A program made the translations under genes and the position numbers. The notes under the pieces are model-generated. The model had not been told where the DNA came from. It worked only from the letters and a program-made list of their open reading frames with translations, and did not search any database. This document shows, in pieces, positions 21,101 through 29,949 of a stretch of 64,000 bases of DNA (the stretch's first letter is position 1; each line of letters opens with the position of its first letter). Origin of the DNA: Pseudomonas parafulva NBRC 16636 = DSM 17004 (GTDB taxonomy: Bacteria > Pseudomonadota > Gammaproteobacteria > Pseudomonadales > Pseudomonadaceae); assembly GCF_000730645.1 (NCBI RefSeq), contig NZ_BBIU01000004.1, positions 124,001 to 188,000 of the forward strand, given 5' to 3'.

Positions 21101-22393
21101 TCAAACCAGCTCCTTGAGCCGATGCCACAACATCCCCAACGCCAGCAATGGCGAGCGCAGGTGCTTGCCGCCAGGGAAGGTCATGTGCGGCGCCTTGGCG
21201 AACAGGTCGAAGCGCCCGCTTTCCTGGCCGCTGATGGCCTCGCCCAACAGCCGCGCGGCAAGGTGGGTGGCATTGAGCCCATGGCCTGAATACGCCTGGG
21301 CGTAATACACGTTCGGCTGGCCCGCCAGGCGGCCCACTTGGGGCAGGCGATTGGCGCCGATGCCGATCATGCCACCCCACTGGTAGTCGATGCGCACATC
21401 GGCCAGTTGAGGGAACACCTTGAGCATCTTGGGGCGCATGTACGCAGCGATATCCCCAGGGTCGCGGCCGGAATAATGGCAGGCGCCGCCAAACAGCAGC
21501 CGCTGGTCGGCGCTCAGGCGGTAATAATCCAGTGCAACGCGCTGGTCGCACACCGCCATGTTCTGCGGCAACAAGGCACGAGCGCGGTCATCACCCAGCG
21601 GCTCGGTGGCGATGATGTAGCTACCGGCCGGCAGCACCTTGCCAGCCAGTTCACGGTCCAGCCCGTTCAGGTAGGCGTTGCAGCACAGTACCAGGGTTTT
21701 GGCACGCACCCGGCCTTGTGCAGTGTGCACCTGCACCTGGGGGCCGTAGTCGATCCGCGTGACTTCGGATTGTTCGTATAGGCGCACGCCCAGGCGGCTG
21801 GCCACGGCCGCTTCGCCCAAGGCCAGATTGAGTGGGTGCAAGTGCCCTGAACCCATGTCCACCAGCCCCCCGGCGTAGCAGTCGGCGCCTACCACGCTGT
21901 GGATATCGTCCTTGCCCACCAGGCGTAGCACGTGGGCATAGCCCAGGCTGCGCAGATGCTCGGCTTCCTCGGCAAAACCCTGCAGTTGCGAAGGTTTGTT
22001 TGCCAGGTCGCAGTAGCCCCACCTCAGGTCACAGGCAATGCCGTGCTGCTCGACGCGATCGCGCACGATCTGCACCGCCTCCAGCCCCATCAGTTGCAGG
22101 CTGCGCACACCCTGCTCGCCGAGCACCGGCAGAAACTGCTCCAGCCCGTGGCCAACCCCGCGTATCAGCTGCCCGCCGTTGCGCCCACTGGCGCCCCAGC
22201 CCAGCTTGCGGGCCTCCAGCAGGATGACCGAAAAGCCGCGCTCGGCCAGTTCGATGGCGGTGTTCAGGCCCGAGTAGCCTCCGCCCACAACGCATACATC
22301 GGCGCTGTGTTCGCCCTGCAGGAACGCGTGATCCGGGTGTGGCAAGCGGCTGGCGGCGTAGTAGGAGGCGGCGTGCTGCGCGCTGTGGATCAT
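21101..22393 (-). CDS. FAD-dependent amine/amino acid oxidase, PuuB-like
   Basis: The 430-residue protein is a DAO-family flavoenzyme. It has an N-terminal dinucleotide fold, VCVVGGGYSGLNTAIELAE (GGGYSG 37-42), then the flavin-contact block GWGASGRNGGQ. The layout is that of gamma-glutamylputrescine oxidase (PuuB), which oxidises gamma-glutamylated putrescine. A paralogue in this window is amaA (42.6 kb). No other pathway gene adjoins it, but the KauB/PuuC-like dehydrogenase and a PuuR-like regulator lie within 7 kb on either side. The exact amine is not determined. Confidence 0.85.
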   Translation of the reverse strand: MIHSAQHAASYYAASRLPHPDHAFLQGEHSADVCVVGGGYSGLNTAIELAERGFSVILLEARKLGWGASGRNGGQLIRGVGHGLEQFLPVLGEQGVRSLQLMGLEAVQIVRDRVEQHGIACDLRWGYCDLANKPSQLQGFAEEAEHLRSLGYAHVLRLVGKDDIHSVVGADCYAGGLVDMGSGHLHPLNLALGEAAVASRLGVRLYEQSEVTRIDYGPQVQVHTAQGRVRAKTLVLCCNAYLNGLDRELAGKVLPAGSYIIATEPLGDDRARALLPQNMAVCDQRVALDYYRLSADQRLLFGGACHYSGRDPGDIAAYMRPKMLKVFPQLADVRIDYQWGGMIGIGANRLPQVGRLAGQPNVYYAQAYSGHGLNATHLAARLLGEAISGQESGRFDLFAKAPHMTFPGGKHLRSPLLALGMLWHRLKELV

Positions 22394-22463
22394 CGGGCTG
22401 GCCCTGAAGCTGGAGAGAGCGGCGAGGATAAGCTGTGCCGCGCAGGCGCGGCAACCAGCCAGG

Positions 22464-22535
22464 CCGTGCCCGGTTTCGCGGGTAGAACTGCGAGGGCGGG
22501 GTATTCGGTGGGGCGGGTTTACCCGCGAATGGGCC
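22464..22535. repeat. Degenerate REP pair
   Basis: A partial REP core, CCCGGTTTCGCGGGTA, near 22470 and an inverted one, GCGGGTTTACCCGCGAA, near 22514 lie between divergent genes. They match the cores of the REP pair at 11.9 kb with losses. The right copy is followed directly by TATAAT at 22536-22541, a possible -10 for the YkgJ gene. Confidence 0.6.
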
Positions 22536-22570
22536 TATAATCCACCCACTTCGTCAGCCTGTACTTCGCC

Positions 22571-22924
22571 ATGCCCTGCAACCGCCACAAAATCCACTTC
22601 CTGCGCGAACTCATCCCCTCGTTCGAATGCGAACCTGGCTGCCACGACTGCTGCGGCCCGGTCACCACCTCCGCCCAGGAGATGGCCCGCCTGCCGCGCA
22701 AAACCCAGGCCGAACAGGACGCCGCACTGGAGCGGCTGGACTGCGTGCACCTGGGGCCTCAAGGTTGCACGGTGTACCAGGAGCGCCCGATGATCTGCCG
22801 CCTGTTCGGCACCACCCCGCGCCTGGCCTGCCCGCGTGGCCGGGGCCCGGAACCGATGATCGACCCTGCCGCCGAACAGCTGGTTCACCAGTTCATTGCC
22901 ACTACCCGGCAGGTGCTGGTGTAG
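22571..22924 (+). CDS. YkgJ-family cysteine cluster protein
   Basis: The 117-residue protein has a Cys-rich N-terminal part (C20, C24, C27, C28 in FECEPGCHDCCG) and later Cys in GCTVYQERPMICRLFG. This is the YkgJ zinc/iron-chelating cluster family, thought to bind a metal, with no established role. It converges with dadR; the two stop codons are separated by two bases. Confidence 0.9.
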   Translation: MPCNRHKIHFLRELIPSFECEPGCHDCCGPVTTSAQEMARLPRKTQAEQDAALERLDCVHLGPQGCTVYQERPMICRLFGTTPRLACPRGRGPEPMIDPAAEQLVHQFIATTRQVLV

Positions 22925-22926
22925 GG

Positions 22927-23415
22927 TCAGTCCGGGATCGGCAGGCAGAGGCTTTCCTTCACTTCTTCCATCACGATGTAGCTCTTGGACTCCCGCACGT
23001 GCGGCAGCTTCAGCAGGATATCGCCCAGCAGTTTGCGGTACGACGCCATCTCCGAGATGCGCGCCTTGACCAGGTAGTCGAAGTCGCCGGACACCAGGTG
23101 GCACTCCAGTACATGGGGCAGTTTGAGCACGGCGCGGCGGAACTCTTCGAACGTGTCGCCCGACTTGTAGTCCAGGCTGATTTCCACGAACACCAGCAGG
23201 CTGCCTTTGAGGTGCTGAGGGTTCAGGCGCGCGTTGTAGCCCATGATGATGCCTTCGCGCTCCAGGCGGCGAACACGCTCCGTGCAGGGGGTGGTCGAGA
23301 GCCCGACCTTTTCGCCCAGCTCGGTAAAGGAAATCCGCCCGTCGTTTTGCAGGATGCGCAGAATGTTGCGGTCAATCTTGTCCAGTTCACGCTTGCTCTG
23401 GTGCTGGGTTCTCAT
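22927..23415 (-). CDS. dadR: Lrp/AsnC-family regulator of the dad operon
   Basis: The 162-residue protein has an N-terminal AsnC-type helix-turn-helix (ISFTELGEKVGLSTTPCTER) and a C-terminal RAM ligand-binding domain. It is divergent from dadA-dadX. In P. aeruginosa the equivalent DadR activates dadAX in response to L-alanine, and the same arrangement here supports that role. I used the ATG at 23415; longer in-frame starts run back into the dadA promoter. Confidence 0.92.
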   Translation of the reverse strand: MRTQHQSKRELDKIDRNILRILQNDGRISFTELGEKVGLSTTPCTERVRRLEREGIIMGYNARLNPQHLKGSLLVFVEISLDYKSGDTFEEFRRAVLKLPHVLECHLVSGDFDYLVKARISEMASYRKLLGDILLKLPHVRESKSYIVMEEVKESLCLPIPD

Positions 23416-23447
23416 AGGGGATGCCCCTCCGTAAAAGGCGATTATAC

Positions 23448-23459
23448 CGAGAATTCTCG
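23448..23459. promoter_or_regulatory. Palindrome in the dadR-dadA intergenic region
   Basis: CGAGAATTCTCG is a perfect 12-bp palindrome, nested inside GGCGA (23437-23441) and TCGCC (23457-23461). It lies between the divergent starts and is a candidate DadR operator. A possible -10 for dadA, TATACT, is at 23507-23512. This is inference from symmetry and position. Confidence 0.5.
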
Positions 23460-23571
23460 CCAATATTAGGCTTTTATATAGTGAAATGCACTGGTCGCGA
23501 ATTCCTATACTGCGCTCATCAATGGCCACCCAATAACAACCTGCGGCGTGCCGCGTGTGAGGAACAAGACG

Positions 23572-24876
23572 ATGCGAGTTCTGGTACTTGGTAGCGGCGT
23601 GATCGGAACCGCCAGTGCCTATTACCTGGCCCGGCAAGGGTTCGACGTAACGGTGGTCGACCGCCAGCCTGCGGTGGCCATGGAAACCAGTTTTGCCAAC
23701 GCCGGCCAGATCTCGCCCGGCTATGCCTCGCCGTGGGCTGCCCCGGGGGTGCCACTGAAGGCCATCAAGTGGTTGCTGGAACGCCACGCCCCGCTGGCCA
23801 TCAAGCTCACTGGCGATGTCGATCAGTACCTGTGGATGGCGCAGATGCTGCGCAACTGCACCGCCAACCGCTATGCGGTGAACAAAGAGCGCATGGTGCG
23901 CCTGTCCGAGTACAGCCGCGACTGCCTGGACGAGCTGCGCGCTGAGACCGGCATTGCCTACGAGAACCGCAGCCTCGGTACCACCCAGTTGTTCCGCACC
24001 CAGGCCCAGGTGGATGCTGCGGCCAAGGACATCGCGGTGCTTGAGCAGTCTGGCGTGCCCTACGAACTGCTCGACCGCGACGGCATTGCCCGTGTGGAAC
24101 CTGCGCTGGCTGGCGTAAAGGATATCCTGGCAGGTGCCTTGCGCCTGCCCAACGACCAGACCGGCGACTGCCAGCTGTTCACCAACAAGCTGGCAGAGAT
24201 GGCCGTAAAGCTGGGCGTGGAGTTCCGCTTCGGCCAGGACATCCAGCGCCTGGATGCCGCCGGCGACCGCATCAACGGTGTGGTGATCGATGGCAAGCTG
24301 GAAACGGCCGATCGCTACGTGCTGGCGCTAGGCAGTTATTCGCCGCAGTTGCTCAAGCCGCTGGGTATCAAGGCGCCGGTTTACCCGCTCAAGGGCTACT
24401 CGCTGACTGTGCCGATCACCAACGCTGAAATGGCGCCCACATCGACCATTCTGGATGAAACCTACAAAGTGGCGATCACCCGGTTCGATAACCGCATCCG
24501 CGTGGGCGGCATGGCCGAAATCGCCGGTTTTGACCTGTCGCTGAACCCGCGTCGGCGCGAAACGCTGGAGATGATCGTCAACGACCTTTATCCTCGCGGC
24601 GGTGATCTTGGCCAGGCCAGTTTCTGGACCGGCCTGCGCCCGGCTACGCCGGACGGTACCCCGATTGTGGGGGCGACGGCGTTCCGCAACCTGTTCCTGA
24701 ACACCGGGCACGGTACGCTGGGCTGGACCATGGCGTGTGGCTCGGGGCGCCTGTTGGCGGACCTGATTGCACGCAAGCAGCCGCAGATCAGCGCCGAAGG
24801 GCTGGACATTTCGCGCTACGGCAGTGGCCGGGAAGTGGCCAGGCAGGGGCATGCTGCACCGGTTCACCAGCAGTAA
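23572..24876 (+). CDS. dadA: D-amino acid dehydrogenase
   Basis: DadA oxidises D-amino acids, chiefly D-alanine, to 2-oxo acids, passing electrons from FAD to the membrane quinone pool. The 434-residue protein begins [20 protein letters not shown] with the FAD fold. It has the DadA pattern [19 protein letters not shown] and a C-terminal [16 protein letters not shown]. The ATG at 23572 is preceded by GAGGAACAAG. The leader contains AATAACAA (23532-23539), a Crc-Hfq-type motif. dadX follows in the same direction. Confidence 0.97.
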   Translation: MRVLVLGSGVIGTASAYYLARQGFDVTVVDRQPAVAMETSFANAGQISPGYASPWAAPGVPLKAIKWLLERHAPLAIKLTGDVDQYLWMAQMLRNCTANRYAVNKERMVRLSEYSRDCLDELRAETGIAYENRSLGTTQLFRTQAQVDAAAKDIAVLEQSGVPYELLDRDGIARVEPALAGVKDILAGALRLPNDQTGDCQLFTNKLAEMAVKLGVEFRFGQDIQRLDAAGDRINGVVIDGKLETADRYVLALGSYSPQLLKPLGIKAPVYPLKGYSLTVPITNAEMAPTSTILDETYKVAITRFDNRIRVGGMAEIAGFDLSLNPRRRETLEMIVNDLYPRGGDLGQASFWTGLRPATPDGTPIVGATAFRNLFLNTGHGTLGWTMACGSGRLLADLIARKQPQISAEGLDISRYGSGREVARQGHAAPVHQQ

Positions 24877-24948
24877 GTGTGGCGGTGCCGGCCTCATCGC
24901 CGGCAAACCCATACCGTTTTCAACCTGAATGACCATAAGGCAGCCGCC

Positions 24949-26022
24949 ATGCGCCCCGCCCGCGCCCTGATCGACCTCCAGGCCCTGCGCCACAATTATC
25001 GTCTAGCCCGTGAACTCACCGGTGCCAAAGCCCTTGCCGTGATCAAGGCCGACGCCTATGGCCATGGCGCCGTGCGCTGCGCCCTGGCACTGGAAGCCGA
25101 AGCCGATGGCTTCGCCGTGGCCTGTATCGAAGAGGCCCTGGAACTGCGCGCCGCAGGCATCAAGGCGCCTGTGCTGTTGCTGGAAGGTTTTTTCGAAGCC
25201 AGCGAGCTGGCCCTTATCGCCGAGCACGACCTGTGGTGTGCCGTGCATTCGCTGTGGCAGCTGGAGGCCATAGAGAACACCCCGGTGCACAAGCCCATCA
25301 CAGTCTGGCTCAAGCTGGACAGCGGCATGCACCGCGTTGGCCTGCACGCCAAGGACTACCACGACGCCTACCAGCGGCTGCTGGCCACCGGCAAGGTCGC
25401 ACGCATCGTGCTGATGACCCACTTCGCCCGGGCCGATGAGCTTGAAGCCGACGCCACTGCCCGCCAGATCGCCGTATTCGAGGCGGCCCGGGAGGGCCTG
25501 GCAGCCGAGTGCAGCCTGCGCAACTCGCCAGGTGTGCTGGGTTGGCCGCAGGCTCAGGGCGACTGGGTACGGCCCGGCCTGATGCTGTATGGCGCCACGC
25601 CGTTCGACGCCGCCCAGCCTCAGGCGCAGCGCCTGCAGCCGGTCATGACCCTGCAATCGCGGATCATCAGCGTGCGTGAACTGCCTGCAGGCGAGCCGGT
25701 AGGCTATGGCGCCAAGTTCGTCAGCACCCGGCCCACACGGGTTGGCGTGGTCGCAATGGGCTACGCCGACGGTTACCCGCGGCAGGCACCCAATGGCACA
25801 CCTGTGCTGGTGGCCGGCACACGCGCGCAACTGATTGGCCGGGTGTCGATGGACATGCTCAGCGTGGACCTTACCGACGTGCCCCATGCCACGCTGGGCA
25901 GCCCGGTGGAGCTGTGGGGCAAGCAGGTGCTGGCCAGCGAAGTGGCTGGCCATGCGGGCCTGATCCCGTATCAGGTGTTCTGCAACGTCAAACGCGTGCC
26001 GCTGGAATACTGCGGTGAGTAG
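24949..26022 (+). CDS. dadX: Catabolic alanine racemase
   Basis: DadX converts L-alanine to D-alanine for oxidation by DadA. The 357-residue PLP enzyme starts [17 protein letters not shown], carries the PLP lysine K33 in [10 protein letters not shown], and has the catalytic-tyrosine region [10 protein letters not shown]. The ATG at 24949 is the family start. About 70 bp separate it from dadA; that gap holds a short GCCGG hairpin but no terminator, so one transcript is likely. Confidence 0.96.
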   Translation: MRPARALIDLQALRHNYRLARELTGAKALAVIKADAYGHGAVRCALALEAEADGFAVACIEEALELRAAGIKAPVLLLEGFFEASELALIAEHDLWCAVHSLWQLEAIENTPVHKPITVWLKLDSGMHRVGLHAKDYHDAYQRLLATGKVARIVLMTHFARADELEADATARQIAVFEAAREGLAAECSLRNSPGVLGWPQAQGDWVRPGLMLYGATPFDAAQPQAQRLQPVMTLQSRIISVRELPAGEPVGYGAKFVSTRPTRVGVVAMGYADGYPRQAPNGTPVLVAGTRAQLIGRVSMDMLSVDLTDVPHATLGSPVELWGKQVLASEVAGHAGLIPYQVFCNVKRVPLEYCGE

Positions 26023-26127
26023 GGGGCCGTAATGAATGGCGTTGGGGCGGTGTGTTGTAAATACTGAACGGCGTTGCCATGATATCGTTCACATCCACCC
26101 CCCACACCGTTTCAGGAGGCTCCAGCT

Positions 26128-26676
26128 TTGGACGTCGGCGAACGACTGCAAGCCATCCGCAAGCTCAAGGGCCTGTCCCAGCGTGAACTCGCCAAGCGTG
26201 CCGGGGTGACCAACAGCACAATCTCGATGATCGAGAAGAACAGCGTCAGCCCTTCGATCAGCTCCCTGCGCAAGGTGCTCAGTGGCATACCCATGTCCAT
26301 GGTCGAGTTCTTTTCCGTGGAACTTGAGCCTGAAAGCCCGGCACAGATCGTGTACAAGGCCCATGAGCTGATCGACATCTCCGATGGTGCCGTCACCATG
26401 AAGCTGGTTGGCAAGTCGCACCCCAACCGTGCCATCGCCTTTCTCACCGAGGTCTACCCGCCAGGTGCCGATACCGGCGCAGAAATGCTGACCCATGACG
26501 GCGAAGAAACCGGCATTCTGCTGGAAGGCCGCCTGGAACTGGTCGTTGGCACCGAGCTGTTCATCCTCGAAGCGGGCGACAGCTACTACTTCGAAAGCAC
26601 CCGCCCGCACCGTTTTCGCAACCCCTACGACCAGCCAGCACGGCTGATCAGCGCGGCAACGCCTTCAAACTTTTGA
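26128..26676 (+). CDS. XRE-family regulator with cupin domain, PuuR-like
   Basis: The 182-residue protein has an XRE helix-turn-helix (LSQRELAKRAGVTNSTISMI) in the first 60 residues and a C-terminal cupin (about 105-178, HDGEETGILLEGRLELVVG). This is the layout of PuuR, repressor of putrescine use in E. coli, and of related amine regulators. The start is TTG at 26128, just after AGGAGG; no in-frame ATG fits. It follows dadX by 105 bp. The ligand is not known. Confidence 0.9.
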   Translation: MDVGERLQAIRKLKGLSQRELAKRAGVTNSTISMIEKNSVSPSISSLRKVLSGIPMSMVEFFSVELEPESPAQIVYKAHELIDISDGAVTMKLVGKSHPNRAIAFLTEVYPPGADTGAEMLTHDGEETGILLEGRLELVVGTELFILEAGDSYYFESTRPHRFRNPYDQPARLISAATPSNF

Positions 26677-26812
26677 TCCAGCGCAGTGCATTGTTTCGCC
26701 AATACCCCTTTCCGGTGTAGGGTCGTTTCCCGCCCTTATGGTTACCGCTATACTTTTCAGCGCTCGAGGATCCGTGGCCGCGAGCATGATTAGCCACCAT
26801 GAGGGTGTTCGC

Positions 26813-27235
26813 GTGAACCAAATCAAGAAGATGCTGGCCCTACCAGCCGCCTTACTCGCCCTCTGGGCAATGAGCGCAACCGCTGCAACCAACGACGATA
26901 TTGCCAAGCGCCTGGCGCCGGTAGGCCAGGTGTGTGTTCAGGGCCAGGAATGCAAAGGCATGGAAGTGGCCGCCACAGCCGGCGGTGGGGCCGCCAAGAC
27001 GCCGGATGACATCATCGCCAAGCACTGCAATGCCTGCCATGGCACTGGCCTGCTGGGCGCGCCGAAGGTGGGTGATACCGCCGCCTGGAAAGAGCGCGCC
27101 GACCACCAGGGTGGGCTGGATGGCATCCTGGCCAAGGCCATCACCGGCATCAACGCCATGCCGCCCAAAGGCACCTGCGCCGATTGCTCAGATGACGACC
27201 TGAAAGCCGCCATCAAGAAGATGTCCGGCCTATAG
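26813..27235 (+). CDS. Cytochrome c5 family protein
   Basis: The 140-residue protein has a signal peptide ending near residue 25 (MSATAA) and one heme c site, CNACH (72-76), with the distal Met likely in INAMPPKG. It is a periplasmic electron carrier of the cytochrome c5 type. Extra Cys pairs (C41, C47 and CADC near the C-terminus) may form disulfides, as known for cytochrome c5. The start is GTG at 26813 with GAGGG upstream; the ATG at 26738 would place the signal peptide internally. Confidence 0.92.
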   Translation: MNQIKKMLALPAALLALWAMSATAATNDDIAKRLAPVGQVCVQGQECKGMEVAATAGGGAAKTPDDIIAKHCNACHGTGLLGAPKVGDTAAWKERADHQGGLDGILAKAITGINAMPPKGTCADCSDDDLKAAIKKMSGL

Positions 27236-27255
27236 GGCACCGCGTTATTGCACGA

Positions 27256-27286
27256 AGCCCGCCGCCGATGGCGGGTTTTGTTTTTG
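27256..27286 (+). terminator. Intrinsic terminator after the cytochrome c5 gene
   Basis: The stem CCCGCC/GGCGGG with a 6-base loop is followed by TTTTGTTTTTG. Confidence 0.85.
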
Positions 27287-27369
27287 TGGGGTGCTGCAAC
27301 GTCACGGCAACCAATGCAGCCCGCCTTCTGTCCAACCCCGTGAATCCATGGGTGACTCAGGAGGCCCCG

Positions 27370-29232
27370 ATGCACCTCTGCTCTGTCGAACATGCCGTCG
27401 ACCAAGTGCTGTCGCGCCTGCCGGCCCATATCCACATGGGCCTGCCGCTGGGCCTGGGCAAGCCCAACGCGTTCGTCAACGCCCTCTATGCCCGGGTGCG
27501 CGAGCTGCCCGAGCGGCAGCTTACCCTCTACACCGCGCTGTCCCTCGGCCGGCCACCGCTGGGCGATGGCCTGCAACGGCGCTTTCTAGGGCCCTTCGTC
27601 GAGCGTGTCTTTGCCGACTATGAAGAGCTCGATTACCTGGCCGACCTGCGTAACGACAGCCTGCCGCCGAACATTCGTGTGGAGCAGTTCTTCATGCAGC
27701 CGGGCAGCCTGCTGCACAGCGAGCCGGCCCAGCAGGACTACGTCAGTAGCAATTACAGCCACGCCGCCCGGGACATCAACGCCAAGGGCCTGAACCTGAT
27801 CGCGCAACTGGTAGCCGCCACGCCAGAACGGCCTGTGCACCTGAGCCTGGCCTGCAACCCCGACATCACCCTGGACTTGCTGCCCATGGTCGAGCGCCGG
27901 CGTGCAGCAGGCGAAACCATCCTCATGCTCGGCCAGGTGCATGCCCAGCTGCCCTACATGCCAGGCGACGCAGAGCTGCCGATGGATGCCTTCGACCTGC
28001 TGCTGGATGAGGCCGAGCAGCGGCGCCTGTTTTCCACGCCCAACATGCCGGTGAATACCCAGGACCACTGCATTGGCCTGCACGCCAGCAGCCTGGTGCG
28101 CGATGGGGGCACCTTGCAGATTGGTATCGGCGCCATGGGCGACGCGGTAGCGGCGGCGCTGCTGGCGCGCCAGGGCGATAATGCCGCCTATCGTGAGGCG
28201 ATGGATGCGTTGGGGGCCGGGGCCTGGCAGCCGTTGATCGAGCGAGAAGGCGGTCTGGCCCCGCTCGATGAGGGCCTTTACGGCTGCAGCGAGATGTTCG
28301 TCAACGGCCTGCTGGAACTGGCCGATGCGGGCTTGCTGCGACGTACTGCCGACGAGCAGGAGGTGGTGTTGCACGGTGGTTTTTTCCTTGGGCCCCAGTC
28401 GTTTTACCAGCGCCTGCGTGACATGCCTCTGGAGCAGCGTGCACGGTTTGCCATGACGGCCATCAGCTTCGTCAACGAACTGTATGGCGATGAAGCCCTG
28501 AAGCGTCGCCAGCGCCGTGATGCGCGGTTCATCAACACGGCATTCGGCATGACCCTGCTGGGCGCCGGTGTGGCGGACCAGCTGGAAGACGGGCGCGTGC
28601 TCAGCGGGGTAGGCGGGCAGTACAACTTCGTCGCCCAGGGCCATGCGCTGGAGGGCGGCCGCTCGATACTGCTGCTGCGCAGCTGGCGTGAGGCAGGTGG
28701 TGAGGTCACCTCTAACCTGTTCTGGCGCTACGGCCACTGCACCATCCCCCGGCACCTGCGCGACATCGTGGTCACGGAGTATGGGGTTGCCGACCTACGG
28801 GGGCAGACCGATAGCGAGGTAATTGCGCGGTTGCTGGCCGTGTGCGACTCACGCTTTCAGCAGGCGCTGATGGAGGAGGCGAAAAGCGCTGGCAAGCTGG
28901 CCAAAGGTTTCCAGCTGGACGCGCGCTTCACGTACAACACCCCTGAACGCCTTGAGGCGGTTCGCGCACAGCACAGCCAGCTGTTTGCCGAGTACCCGCT
29001 GGGCACCGACTTCACCGATGTGGAGCAGGACTTGCTGCGGGCACTTGGCTGGTTGAAGAGCAAGTTCAAGCTGAGCGAAGTGCTGGCGCTGGGCAAGGCA
29101 ACCCTCGATGCGCCCGGGCCGGAAGGTTATGAGGCGCATCTGGCGCGCATGGCGCTGGAGCAGCCCGACGGCCTGAAAGAAGACCTTTACCAGCGCTTGT
29201 TGCTGGCCGCCCTCGCCGCCACAGCGCCCTAG
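27370..29232 (+). CDS. Acetyl-CoA hydrolase/transferase family protein
   Basis: The 620-residue protein belongs to the family of CoA hydrolases and CoA transferases. An N-terminal domain holds the HIHMGLPLGLGKPNAFVNAL region, and the C-terminal AcetylCoA_hyd_C domain holds GVGGQYNFVAQGHALEGG and VTEYGVADLRGQTDSEV. It may move CoA between acetate/succinate-type acids or hydrolyse acyl-CoA; the longer-than-usual length (about 500 is common) separates it from standard AcoH. The ATG at 27370 follows CAGGAGGC. Nothing adjacent indicates the substrate. Confidence 0.9.
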   Translation: MHLCSVEHAVDQVLSRLPAHIHMGLPLGLGKPNAFVNALYARVRELPERQLTLYTALSLGRPPLGDGLQRRFLGPFVERVFADYEELDYLADLRNDSLPPNIRVEQFFMQPGSLLHSEPAQQDYVSSNYSHAARDINAKGLNLIAQLVAATPERPVHLSLACNPDITLDLLPMVERRRAAGETILMLGQVHAQLPYMPGDAELPMDAFDLLLDEAEQRRLFSTPNMPVNTQDHCIGLHASSLVRDGGTLQIGIGAMGDAVAAALLARQGDNAAYREAMDALGAGAWQPLIEREGGLAPLDEGLYGCSEMFVNGLLELADAGLLRRTADEQEVVLHGGFFLGPQSFYQRLRDMPLEQRARFAMTAISFVNELYGDEALKRRQRRDARFINTAFGMTLLGAGVADQLEDGRVLSGVGGQYNFVAQGHALEGGRSILLLRSWREAGGEVTSNLFWRYGHCTIPRHLRDIVVTEYGVADLRGQTDSEVIARLLAVCDSRFQQALMEEAKSAGKLAKGFQLDARFTYNTPERLEAVRAQHSQLFAEYPLGTDFTDVEQDLLRALGWLKSKFKLSEVLALGKATLDAPGPEGYEAHLARMALEQPDGLKEDLYQRLLLAALAATAP

Positions 29233-29311
29233 AAATGCGCCGTGCCCGGTCGGTGTGGGGGCACCCGCGAACACCGGCGGGGCCGGTGCCAGGCGGCGCC
29301 CGTTCAGGCCC

Positions 29312-29932
<621 letters not shown>

Positions 29933-29949
29933 TTAAGAGTAATGGTTGA

